Shown here piece after piece: positions 10,920-22,838 of a DNA stretch of 64,000 bases; position 1 is the stretch's first letter, and every line of letters starts with the position of its first letter. The notes under the pieces are model-generated. The model was not told where the DNA came from. It saw only the letters and a program-made list of their open reading frames with translations, and searched no databases. Source of the stretch: Megalopta genalis (lineage: Eukaryota; Arthropoda; Insecta; Hymenoptera; Halictidae); NCBI RefSeq assembly GCF_051020955.1, contig NW_027476271.1:186001-250000 (forward strand), read 5' to 3'. The translations under genes and the position numbers were made by a program.

Positions 10920-11733
10920 TTTGAAGCTAAACCATTTGTTTTGCGTGGTTTCGAAAAACAGCCTTCTATTTCGCATTGATTTGAAGCTAAATCATGTGTT
11001 TCACATGGATTTGAAGCTAACTCGTTTGTTTCGCATGGATTTGAAGCTATATCACTTCTATTCACAAGTATTTGACACTAAATAATTCGTTTCGCATGGA
11101 TTTGAAGCTAAGCATTCAACTTCGCATTGATTTGGATCTAAATCATGTGATTCGCTTGGATTTGAAGCTAACTCGTACGTTTCGCATTCAGTTGAAGCTA
11201 AATCATGTATATCACAAGTATTTTAAGCTAAACCATTTGATTCGCAAGGATTTGAAATTAAGCCTTCTACTTCGTACTGATTTGAAGCTAAATCATGTGT
11301 TTCGTTTGAATTTGAAACTAAGCCTTCTACTTCGCATTGATTTGAAGCTAAATCGTGTGTTTCGCATGGATTTGAAGCTAACTCGATTGATTCGACTGCA
11401 TTAGAATCTATATCACTTATATCGCAATTATCTGAAGATAAATCATTTGCTTCTCATGTATTTGTAGATAAGCCTTGTACTTCGCATTGATTTGAAGCTA
11501 AATCATGTTTTTCGCATGGATTTAAAGCTAAATCGATTGTTTGGCCTGCTTATGAAGCTATATCACTTATATCGCAATTATATGAAGATAAATCATTTGT
11601 TTCTCATGTATTTGAAGATAAGCCATGTACTTCGCATTGATTTGAATCTAAATCACGTGTTTCGTATGGTTTTGAAGCTAACTCGTTTGTTTCGCCTGCA
11701 TTTGAAGCTGCATCATGTATATCACAAGTAATT
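10920..11733 (+). repeat. Diverged units leading into Block II
   Basis: This stretch holds 30-mers in the usual cycle. It introduces the variants that dominate the next 25 kb: TTATATCGCAATTATCTGAAG (coded as LYHLYRNYLK in the LKLN frame) and CATTTGCTTCTCATGTATTT. Confidence 0.85.
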
Positions 11734-12380
11734 GAAGCTAAACAATTTGTTTCGCATGGATTTGAAGATATGCCTCCTACTTCGCATTAATTTGAAGCTA
11801 ACTCGATTGATTCGACTGCATTTGAATCTATATCTCTTATATCGCAATTATCTGAAGATAAATCATTTGCTTCTCATGTATTTGAAGCTAAGCCGTCTAT
11901 ATCGCATTTATTTGAAGCTAAATCATATGTTTCGCATGGATTTGAAGCTAACTCGTTTGTTTCACATGCAGTTGAAGCTAAATCATGTTTATCAAAAGTA
12001 TTTGAAGCTAAAGCATTTGTTTCGCATGGATTTGAAGCTAACTCTTTTGTTTCGCCTGCATTTGAAGATAAATCATGTATATCACGAGTATTTGAAGCTA
12101 AACCGTTTGATTCACATGGATTTGAAGCTAAGCTTTCTACTTCGCATTGATTTGCAGCTAAATCATGTGTTTCGCTTGGTTTTGAAGCTAACTCGTTTGT
12201 TTCGCATGCAGTTGAAGCTGAATCATGTAAATCACAAGTATTTGAAGCTAAACCATTTGTTTCTCATGTATTTGAAGTTAAGCGTTCCACTTCGCATTGT
12301 TTTGAAGCTAAGTCGATCGTTTCGCCTGCATTTGAAGCTATATCACTTACATCGCAATTATCTGAAGCTAAACCATTTCT
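11734..12380 (+). repeat. Segment P, copy 1 (~645 bp)
   Basis: Matches 21459-22105 at offset 9,725. A shorter part matches 18.92-19.33 kb at offset 7,084. Marker words are GCCGTCTATATCGC and TATCACGAGTATTTG. Confidence 0.85.
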
Positions 12381-13084
12381 TTCGCATGAATTTGAAGCTA
12401 AGCATTCTACTACGCATTGATTTGAAGATAAATCTTGTGTTTTGCTTTGTTTTGAAGCTAAGTCGTTTGTTACGCATGCAGTTGAAGCTAAATCATGTAT
12501 ATCACAAGTATTTTAAGCTAAACCATTTGATTCGCATGGATTTGAAATTAAGCCTTCTACTTCGTACTGATTTGATGCTAAATCATGTGTTTCGTTTGAA
12601 TATGAAACTAAGCCTTCTACTTCGCATTGTTTTGAAGCTAAATCGTGTGTTTCGCATGGATTTGAAGCTAACTCGTTTGTTTCGCATGCAGTTGAAGCTG
12701 AATCATGTATATCACAAGTATTTGAAGCTAAACCATTTGTTTCGCATGGATTTAAAGATAACACGATTGTTTCGCATGCAGTTGAAGGTATATCATGTAT
12801 ATCACAAGTATTTGAAGCTAAACCATTTGATTCGCATGGATTTGAAGCTAAGCCTCCTACTTCGCATTGATTTGAAGCTAAATCAAGTGTTTCGTTTGGG
12901 TTTGAAGAAAACTCGTTTGTTTCGCATGCAGTTGAAGCTATATCACTTATGCTCGCAAGTATTTGAAGCTAAATCATTCGTTTCGCATGGAGTTGAAGCT
13001 AAGCCTTCCACTTCGCATTGATTTGAAGATAAATCATGTGTTTCGCATGGATTTGAAGCTAACTCGTTTGTTTCGCATGCAGTT

Positions 13085-13234
13085 GAAGCTAAATCATGTA
13101 TATCACAAGTATTTGAAGCTAAACCATTTGTTTCGCATGAATTCGAAGCTAAGCCTTCTACTTCGCATTGATTTGAATCTAAATCATGTGTTTCGCTTGG
13201 TTTTGAAGCTAACTCGTCTGTTTCGCATGCAGGT
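13085..13234 (+). repeat. Representative 150-bp pentamer (units E-A-B-C-D)
   Basis: This stretch shows the second-level repeat cleanly: E 13085-13114, A 13115-13144, B 13145-13174, C 13175-13204, D 13205-13234. The same cyclic order holds through most of the window, so each type recurs about every 150 bp. D normally carries GCATGC (SphI site) in its tail. E is the AT-rich unit with TATATCACAAG. B carries CTACTTCGCATTG. Departures from the cycle are local gains or losses of one or more 30-mers. Confidence 0.95.
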
Positions 13235-13795
13235 GAAGCTGAATCATGTATATCACAAGTATTTGAAGCTAAACCATTCCTTTCGCATGAATTTTAAGCT
13301 AAGCCTTCTACTTCGCATTAATTTGAAGCTAACTCGATTGGTTCGACTGCATTTGAATCTATATCACTTATATCGCAATTATCTGAAGATAAATCATTTG
13401 CTTCTCATGTATTTGAAGCTAAGCCTTCTACTTCGCATTGATTTGCAGCTAAATCATGTGTTTCGCTTGGTTTTGAAGCTAACTCGTTTGTTTCGCACGC
13501 AGTTGAAGCTAAATCATGTATATCACAAGTATTTGAATCTAAACCATTTGTTTCTCATGAATTTGAAACTAAGCCTTCCACTTCGCATTGATTTGAACGT
13601 AAATCATGTTTTTCGCTTGGATTTGAAGGTAAAGCGTTTGTTTCGCATGCAGTTGGATCTAAATCATGTATATCACAAGTATTTGAAGCTAAACCATTTA
13701 TTTCGCATTGATTTGATGATAAGCCTTCTACGTCGCATTGATTTGAAGCTAAGCCTTCTATTTCGCATTGATTTGAATCTAAATCATGTGTTTCG
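13180..13795 (+). repeat. Segment Q, copy 1
   Basis: Matches 16542-17157 at offset 3,362. Shared rare variants are GCAGGTGAAGC, GATTGGTTCGAC and GAACGTAAATC. Confidence 0.87.
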
Positions 13796-14040
13796 CTTGA
13801 TTTTGAAGCTAACTCGTTTGTTTCGCATGCAGTTGAAGCTAAATCATGTATATCACAAGTATTTGAAGCTAAACCATTTGTTTCGCATTGATTTGATGAT
13901 AAGCCTTCTACGTCGCATGAATTTGAAGCTAAGCCTTCTACTTCGCATTGATTTGAAGCTAAATCATGTGTTTCGCTTGGTTTTGAAGCTAACTCGTTTG
14001 TTTCGCATGCAGTTGAAGATAAATCATGTATAGCACAAGT

Positions 14041-15065
14041 ATTTGAAGCTAAACCATTTGTATCGCGTGGATTTGAAGCTAAGCGTTCCACTTCGCATTG
14101 ATTTGAAGCTAACTTGATTGTTTCGCCTGCATTTGAAGCTATATCACTTACATCGCAATTATCTGAAGATAAATCATTTGTTTCTCATGTATTTGAGGCT
14201 AAGCCGTCTATTTCGAATTTATTTGAAGCTAAATCATCTGTTTCGCATGGATGTGAAGCTAACTCGTTTTTTTCGCCTGTATTTGAAGATAAATCATGTA
14301 TATCACAAGTATTTGAAGCTAAACCATTCGCATCGCATGGATTTGAAGCAAAGCCTTCAACTTCGCATTGACTTGAAGATAAATCATGTGTTTCGCTTGG
14401 ATTTGAAGCTAACTCGTTTCTTTCGCATGCAGTTGAAGCTAAATTATGTATATCACAAGCATTTTAAGCTAAACCATTTGATTCGCATGGATTTGAAATT
14501 AAGCCTTCTACTTCGTACTGATTTGAAGCTAAATCATGTGTTTCGTTTGAATTTGAAACTAAGCCTTCTACTTCGCATTGTTTTGAAGCTAAATAGTGTG
14601 TTTCGCATGGATTTGAAGCTAACTCGATTGATTCGACTGCATTTGAATCTATATCACTTATATCGCAATTATCTGAAGATAAATCATTTGCTTCTCATGT
14701 ATTTGAAACTAAGCCGTCTATTGCGCATTGATTTGAAGCTAAATCATATTTTTCGCATGGATTTGAAGCTAACTCGTTTGTTTCGCATGCAGTTGAAGCT
14801 GAATCATGTATATCACAAGTATTTGAAGCTAAACCATTTGTTTCGCATGGATTTAAAGATAACACGATTGTTTTGCATGCAGTTGAAGCTATATCATGTA
14901 CATCACAAGTATTTGAAGCTAAACCATTTGATTCGCATGGATTTGAAGCTAAGCCTCCTACTTCGCATTGATTTGAAGCTAAATCAAGTGTTTCGTTTGG
15001 GTTTGAAGAAAACTCGTTTGTTTCGCATGCAGTTGAAGCTATATCACTTATGCTCGCAAGTATTT
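14041..15065 (+). repeat. Segment W, copy 1 (~1.0 kb)
   Basis: Matches 19324-20348 at offset 5,283 through the end of the R copy. Shared rare variants are TTGTATCGCGTGG, CATGGATGTGAAGC and ATTTGAGGCTAAGCCG. Confidence 0.88.
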
Positions 15066-16116
15066 GAAGCTAAATCATTCGTTTCGCATTGAGTTGAAGA
15101 TAAACCTTCCACTTCGCATTGATTTGAAGATAAATCATGTGTTTCGCTTGGATTTCAAGCAAACTCGTTTGTTTCGCATGCAGTTGAAGCTAAATCATGT
15201 ATATCACAAGTATTTGAAGCTAAACCATTTGTTTCTCATGTATTTGAAGTTAAGCGTTCCACTTCGCATTGTTTTGAAGCTAAATCTTGTGGTTTGCTTG
15301 GTTTTGAAGCTAAGTCGTTTGTTACGCATGCAGTTGAATCTAAATCATGTATATCACAAGTATTTCAAGCTAAACCATTTGATTCGCATGGATTTGAAAT
15401 TAAGCCTTCAACTTCGCACTGATTTGAAGCTAAATCATGTGTTTCGTTTGAATTTGAAACTAAGCCTTCTACTTCGCATTGATTTGAAGCTAAATCGTGT
15501 GTTTCGCATGGATTTGAAGCTAACTCGATTGATTCGACTGCATTTGAATCTATATCACTTATATCGCAATTATCTGAAGATAAATCATTTGCTTCTCATG
15601 TATTTGAAGATAAGCCTTGTACTTCGCATTGATTTGAAGCTAAATCATGTTTTTCGCATGGATTTGAAGCTAACTCGATTCTTTGGCCTGCATATGAAGC
15701 TATATCACTTATATCGCAATTATCTGAAGATAAATCATTTGTTTCTCATGTATTTGAAGATAAGCCATGTACTTCGCATTTATTTGAATCTAAGTCATGT
15801 GTTTCGTATGGATTTTAAGCTAACTCGTTTGTTTCGCATGCAGTTGAAGCTGAATCATGTATATCACAAGTATTTGAAGCTAAACCATTTGTTTCGCATG
15901 GATTTAAAGATAACACGATTGTTTTGCATGCAGTTGAAGCTATATCATGTACATCACAAGTATTTGAAGCTAAACCATTTGATTCGCATGGATTTGAAGC
16001 TAAGCCTCCTACTTCGCATTGATTTGAAGCTAAATCAAGTGTTTCGTTTGGGTTTGAAGAAAACTCGTTTGTTTCGCATGCAGTTGAAGCTATATCACTT
16101 ATGCTCGCAAGTATTT
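15066..16116 (+). repeat. HOR R, copy 2 (1,051 bp)
   Basis: Shortest R copy. The first ~440 bp match R3 and R4 almost base for base. Differences from R3 include GTATTTCAAGC against GTATTTTAAGC. The length is 35 units plus the extra base of the 31-bp terminal unit. Confidence 0.9.
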
Positions 16117-17617
16117 GAAGCTAAATCATTCGTTTCGCATTGAGTTGAAGATAAACCTTCCACTTCGCATTGATTTGAAGATAAATCATGTGTTTCGCTT
16201 GGATTTCAAGCAAACTCGTTTGTTTCGCATGCAGTTGAAGCTAAATCATGTATATCACAAGTATTTGAAGCTAAACCATTTGTTTCTCATGTATTTGAAG
16301 TTAAGCGTTCCACTTCGCATTGTTTTGAAGCTAAATCTTGTGGTTTGCTTGGTTTTGAAGCTAAGTCGTTTGTTACGCATGCAGTTGAATCTAAATCATG
16401 TATATCACAAGTATTTTAAGCTAAACCATTTGATTCGCATGGATTTGAAATTAAGCCTTCTACTTCGCACTGATTTGAAGCTAAATCATGTGTTTCGTTT
16501 GAATTTGAAACTAAGCCTTCTACTTCGCATTGATTTGAAGCTAAATCATGTGTTTCGCTTGGTTTTGAAGCTAACTCGTCTGTTTCGCATGCAGGTGAAG
16601 CTGAATCATGTATATCACAAGTATTTGAAGCTAAACCATTCCTTTCGCATGAATTTGAAGCTAAGCCTTCTACTTCGCATTAATTTGAAGCTAACTCGAT
16701 TGGTTCGACTGCATTTGAATCTATATCACTTATATCGCAATTATCTGAAGATAAATCATTTGCTTCTCATGTATTTGAAGCTAAGCCTTCTACTTCGCAT
16801 TGATTTGCAGCTAAATCATGTGTTTCGCTTGGTTTTGAAGCTAACTCGTTTGTTTCGCACGCAGTTGAAGCTAAATCATGTATATCACAAGTATTTGAAT
16901 CTAAACCATTTGTTTCTCATGAATTTGAAACTAAGCCTTCCACTTCGCATTGATTTGAACGTAAATCATGTTTTTCGCTTGGATTTGAAGGTAAAGCGTT
17001 TGTTTCGCATGCAGTTGGATCTAAATCATGTATATCACAAGTATTTGAAGCTAAACCATTTATTTCGCATTGATTTGATGATAAGCCTTCTACGTCGCAT
17101 TGATTTGAAGCTAAGCCTTCTATTTCGCATTGATTTGAATCTAAATCATGTGTTTCGTATGGATTTGAAGCTAACTCGATTCTTTGGCCTGCATATGAAG
17201 CTATATCACTTATATCGCAATTATCTGAAGATAAATCATTTGTTTCTCATGTATTTGAAGATAAGCCATGTACTTCGCATTTATTTGAATCTAAGTCATG
17301 TGTTTCGTATGGATTTTAAGCTAACTCGTTTGTTTCGCATGCAGTTGAAGCTGAATCATGTATATCACAAGTATTTGAAGCTAAACCATTTGTTTCGCAT
17401 GGATTTAAAGATAACACGATTGTTTTGCATGCAGTTGAAGCTATATCATGTACATCACAAGTATTTGAAGCTAAACCATTTGATTCGCATGGATTTGAAG
17501 CTAAGCCTCCTACTTCGCATTGATTTGAAGCTAAATCAAGTGTTTCGTTTGGGTTTGAAGAAAACTCGTTTGTTTCGCATGCAGTTGATGCTATATCACT
17601 TATGCTCGCAAGTATTT
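16117..17617 (+). repeat. HOR R, copy 3 (1,501 bp)
   Basis: Head as in R2. The interior 16542-17155 is segment Q, shared with R1 at offset 3,362. The tail is as in R1, R2 and R4. The length difference from R2 is exactly fifteen units. Confidence 0.9.
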
Positions 17618-20348
17618 GAAGCTAAATCATTCGTTTCGCATTGAGTTGAAGATAAACCTTCCACTTCGCATTGATTTGAAGATAAATCATGTGTTTCGCT
17701 TGGATTTCAAGCAAACTCGTTTGTTTCGCATGCAGTTGAAGCTAAATCATGTATATCACAAGTATTTGAAGCTAAACCATTTGTTTCTCATGTATTTGAA
17801 GTTAAGCGTTCCACTTCGCATTGTTTTGAAGCTAAATCTTGTGGTTTGCTTGGTTTTGAAGCTAAGTCGTTTGTTACGCATGCAGTTGAATCTAAATCAT
17901 GTATATCACAAGTATTTTAAGCTAAACCATTTGATTCGCATGGATTTGAAATTAAGCCTTCTACTTCGCACTGATTTGAAGCTAAATCATGTGTTTCGTT
18001 TGAATTTGAAACTAAGCCTTCTACTTCGCATTGATTTGAAGCTAAATCATGTGTTTCGCTTGGTTTTGAAGCTAACTCGTTTGTTTCGCATGCAGTTGAA
18101 GCTAAATCATGTATATCACAAGTATTTGAATCTAAACCATATGTTTCTCATGAATTTGAAGCTAAGCCTTCCACTTCGCATTGATTTGAACCTAAATAAT
18201 GTGTTTCGCATGAATTTGAAGCCAAATGATGTGTTTCGCATGGATTTGAAGCTAACTCTTTTGTTTCGCCTGCATTTGAAGATAAATCATGTATATCATG
18301 AGTATTTGAAGCTAAACCGTTTGATTCGCATGGATTTGAAGCTAAGCCTTCTACTTCGCATTGATTTGCAGCTAAATCATGTGTTTCGCTTGGTTTTGAA
18401 GCTAACTCGTTTGTTTCGCATGCAGTTGAAGCTAAATCATGTATATCACAAGTATTTGAAGCTAAACCATTTGTTTCGCATTGATTTGATGATAAGCCTT
18501 CTACGTCGCATGTATTTGAAGCTAAGCCGTCTATTTCGCACTGATTTGAAGCTAAATCATAAGTATCGCATGGATTTGAAGCTAACTCGTTTTTTTCGCC
18601 TGTATTTGAAGATAAATCATGTATATCTCAAGTATTTGAAGCTAAACCTTTCGCTTCGCATGGATTTGAAGCAAAGCCTACAACTTCGCATTGACTTGAA
18701 GATAAATCATGTGTTTCGCTTGGATTTGAAGCTAACTCGTTTCTTTCGCATGCAGTTGAAGCTAAATTATGTATATCACAAGTATTTGAAGCGAAACCAT
18801 TTGTTTCGGATTGATTTGTAGCTAAGCCTTCTACTTCGCATTGATTTGATGCTAAATCATATGTTTCGCATGGATTTGAATCTAACTCGTTTGTTTCGTC
18901 TTCATTTGAAGCTGTTTCATTTATATCGCAATTATCTGAAGATAAATCATTTGCTTCTCATGTATTTGAAGCTAAGCCGTCTATATCGCATTTATTTGAA
19001 GCTAAATCATATGTTTCGCATGGATTTGAAGCTAACTCGTTTGTTTCACATGCAGTTGAAGCTAAATCATGTTTATCAAAAGTATTTGAAGCTAAAGCAT
19101 TTGTTTCGCATGGATTTGAAGCTAACTCTTTTGTTTCGCCTGCATTTGAAGATAAATCATGTATATCACGAGTATTTGAAGCTAAACCGTTTGATTCTCA
19201 TGGATTTGAAGCTAAGCTTTCTACTTCGCATTGATTTGCAGCTAAATCATGTGTTTCGCTTGGTTTTGAAGCTAACTCGTTTGTTTCGCATGCAGTTGAA
19301 GCTGAATCATGTATATCACAAGTATTTGAAGCTAAACCATTTGTATCGCGTGGATTTGAAGCTAAGCGTTCCACTTCGCATTGATTTGAAGCTAACTCGA
19401 TTGTTTCGCCTGCATTTGAAGCTATATCACTTACATCGCAATTATCTGAAGATAAATCATTTGTTTCTCATGTATTTGAGGCTAAGCCGTCTATTTCGAA
19501 TTTATTTGAAGCTAAATCATCTGTTTCGCATGGATGTGAAGCTAACTCGTTTTTTTCGCCTGTATTTGAAGATAAATCATGTATATCACAAGTATTTGAA
19601 GCTAAACCATTCGCATCGCATGGATTTGAAGCAAAGCCTTCAACTTCGCATTGACTTGAAGATAAATCATGTGTTTCGCTTGGATTTGAAGCTAACTCGT
19701 TTCTTTCGCATGCAGTTGAAGCTAAATTATGTATATCACAAGCATTTTAAGCTAAACCATTTGATTCGCATGGATTTGAAATTAAGCCTTCTACTTCGTA
19801 CTGATTTGAAGCTAAATCATGTGTTTCTTTTGAATTTGAAACTAAGCCTTCTACTTCGCATTGTTTTGAAGCTAAATCGTGTGTTTCGCATGGATTTGAA
19901 GTTAACTCGATTGATTCGACTGCATTTGAATCTATATCACTTATATCGCAATTATCTGAAGATAAATCATTTGCTTCTCATGTATTTGAAACTAAGCCGT
20001 CTATTGCGCATTGATTTGAAGCTAAATCATATTTTTCGCATGGATTTGAAGCTAACTCGTTTGTTTCGCATGCAGTTGAAGCTGAATCATGTATATCACA
20101 AGTATTTGAAGCTAAACCATTTGTTTCGCATGGATTTAAAGATAACACGATTGTTTTGCATGCAGTTGAAGCTATATCATGTATATCACAGGTATTTGAA
20201 GCTAAACCATTTGATTCGCATGGATTTGAAGCTAAGCCTCCTACTTCGCATTGATTTGAAGCTAAATCAAGTGTTTCGTTTGGGTTTGAAGAAAACTCGT
20301 TTGTTTCGCATGCAGTTGAAGCTATATCACTTATGCTCGCAAGTATTT
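17618..20348 (+). repeat. HOR R, copy 4 (2,731 bp)
   Basis: Longest R copy. It has the same head as R2 and R3. The interior includes part of segment P (18.92-19.33 kb) and segment W (19324-20348). The tail is shared by all R copies. Confidence 0.9.
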
Positions 20349-20948
20349 GAAGCTAAATCATTCGTTTCGCATTGAGTTGAAGATAAACCTTCCACATCGC
20401 ATTGATTTGAAGATAAATCATGTGTTTCGCTTGGATTTCAAGCAAACTCGTTTGTTTCGCATGCAGTTGAAGCTAAATCATGTATATCACAAGTATTTGA
20501 AGCTAAACCATTTGTTTCTCATGTATTTGAAGTTAAGCGTTCCACTTCGCATTGTTTTGAAGCTAAATCTTGTGGTTTCCTTGGTTTTGTAGCTAAGTCG
20601 TTTGTTACGCATGCAGTTGAATCTAAATCATGTATATCACAAGTATTTTAAGCTAAACCATTTGATTCGCATGGATTTTAAATTAAGCCTTCTACTTCGC
20701 ACTGATTTGAAGCTAAATCATGTGTTTCGTTTGAATTTGAAACTAAGCCTTCTACTTCGCATTGATTTGAAGCTAAATCGTGTGTTTCGCATGGATTTGA
20801 AGCTAACTCGATTGATTCGACTGCATTTGAATCTATATCACTTATATCGCAATTATCTGAAGATAAATCATTTGCTTCTCATGTATTTGAAGATAAGCCT
20901 TGTACTTCGCATTGATTTGAAGCTAAATCATGTTTTTCGCATGGATTT
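20349..20948 (+). repeat. R-type head without an R tail
   Basis: The first ~440 bp match the heads of R2-R4, then the sequence follows the R2 interior. No closing 31-bp CTCGCAAG unit appears, so I do not call it a full R copy. Confidence 0.82.
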
Positions 20949-21248
20949 GAAGCTAACTCGATTCTTTGGCCTGCATATGAAGCTATATCACTTATATCGC
21001 AATTATCTGAAGATAAATCATTTGTTTCTCATGTATTTGAAGATAAGCCATGTACTTCGCATTTATTTGAATCTAAATCATGTGTTTCGTATGGATTTGA
21101 AGCTAACTCGATTCTTTGGCCTGCATATGAAGCTATATCACTTATATCGCAATTATCTGAAGATAAATCATTTGTTTCTCATGTATTTGAAGATAAGCCA
21201 TGTACTTCGCATTTATTTGAATCTAAGTCATGTGTTTCGTATGGATTT
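20949..21248 (+). repeat. Local 150-bp pentamer duplication
   Basis: 20949-21098 and 21099-21248 are adjacent copies carrying GATTCTTTGGCCTGC and GATAAGCCATGTAC. The second ends where GGATTTTAAGC departs from the first. It is a single-pentamer gain relative to R2 and R3. Confidence 0.88.
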
Positions 21249-21458
21249 TAAGCTAACTCGTTTGTTTCGCCTGCATTTGAAGCTGCATCATGTATATCAC
21301 AAGTAATTGATGCTAAACCATTTGTTTCGCATGAATTTGAAACTAAGCCTTCTACTTCGCATTGATTTAGATCTAAATCATGTGTTTCGCTTGGTTTTGA
21401 AGCTAACTCGTTTGTTTCGCATGCAATTGAAGCTAAATCATGTATATCACAAGTATTT

Positions 21459-22105
21459 GAAGCTAAACAATTTGTTTCGCATGGATTTGAAGATAAGCCT
21501 CCTACTTCGCATTAATTTGAAGCTAACTCGATTGATTCGACTGCATTTGAATCTATATCTCTTATATCGCAATTATCTGAAGATAAATCATTTGCTTCTC
21601 ATGTATTTGAAGCTAAGCCGTCTATATCGCATTTATTTGAAGCTAAATCATATGTTTCGCATGGATTTGAAACTAACTCGTTTGTTTCACATGCAGTTGA
21701 AGCTAAATCATGTTTATCAAAAGTATTTGAAGCTAAAGCATTTGTTTCGCATGGATTTGAAGCTAACTCTTTTGTTTCGCCTGCATTTGAAGATAAATCA
21801 TGTATATCACGAGTATTTGAAGCTAAACCGTTTGATTCACATGGATTTGAAGCTAAGCTTTCTACTTCGCATTGATTTGCAGCTAAATCATGTGTTTCGC
21901 TTGGTTTTGAAGCTAACTCGTTTGTTTCACATGCAGTTGAAGCTGAATCATGTATATCACAAGTATTTGAAGCTAAACCATTTGTTTCTCATGTATTTGA
22001 AGTTAAGCGTTCCACTTCGCATTGTTTTGAAGCTAACTCGATTGTTTCGCCTGCATTTGAAGCTATATCACTTACATCGCAATTATCTGAAGATAAATCA
22101 TTTGT
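21459..22105 (+). repeat. Segment P, copy at offset 9,725
   Basis: Counterpart of 11734-12380, starting at the unit with AAACAATTTG. It lies inside the longest open stretch in the window (21307-22896 in the LKLN frame). Confidence 0.85.
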
Positions 22106-22418
22106 TTCTCATGTATTTGAAGATAAGCCTTGTACTTCGCATTGATTTGAAGCTAAATCATGTTTTTCGCATGGATTTGAAGCTAACTCGTTTGTTTCGC
22201 CTGCATTTGAAGCTGAATCATGTATATCACAAGTATTTGAAGCTAAACCATTTCTTTCGCATGAATTTGAAGCTAAGCCTTCTACTTCGCATTGATTTGA
22301 ATCTAAATCATGTGTTTTGCTTGCTTTTGAAGCTAACTCGTCTTTTTCGCATGCAGTTGAAGCTGAATCATGTATATCACAAGTATTTGAAGCTAAACCA
22401 TTTCTTTCGCATGAATTT

Positions 22419-22838
22419 GAAGCTAAGCCTTCCACTTCGCATTGATTTGAACCTAAATAATGTGTTTCGCATGGATTTGAAGATAAAGCGTTTGTTTCGC
22501 ATGCAATTGAAGCTATATCACTTACATCGCAATTATCTGAAGATAAATCATTTGTTTCTCATGTATTTGAAGCTAAGCCGTCTATTTCGCACTGATTTGA
22601 AGCTAAATCATAAGTTTCGCATGGATTTGAAGCTAACTCGTTTTTTTCGCCTGTATTTGAAGATAAATCATGTATATCTCAAGTATTTGAAGCTAAACCA
22701 TTCGCTTCGCATGGATTTGAAGCAAAGCCTTCAACTTCGCATTGACTTGAAGATAAATCATGTGTTTCGCTTAGATTTGAAGCTAACTCGTTTCTTTCGC
22801 ATGCAGTTGAAGCTAAATTATGTATATCACAAGTATTT
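22419..22838 (+). repeat. Segment K, copy 1 (~420 bp)
   Basis: Matches 24970-25389 at offset 2,551. Shared markers are GAACCTAAATAATG, CATAAGTTTCGC and GAAGCAAAGCC. Differences include CGCTTAGATTTG here. Confidence 0.86.

Larger units (their letters stand above)
12965..15065 (+). repeat. HOR R, copy 1 (2,101 bp)
   Basis: R copies are delimited by the 31-bp unit containing CTTATGCTCGCAAG (at 12934, 15035, 16086, 17587 and 20318). This copy has a head diverged from R2-R4 (CATGGAGTTGAAGC against CATTGAGTTGAAG) but shares the tail of about 250 bp. Its interior holds segments Q and W, which recur in R3 and R4. Confidence 0.88.
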
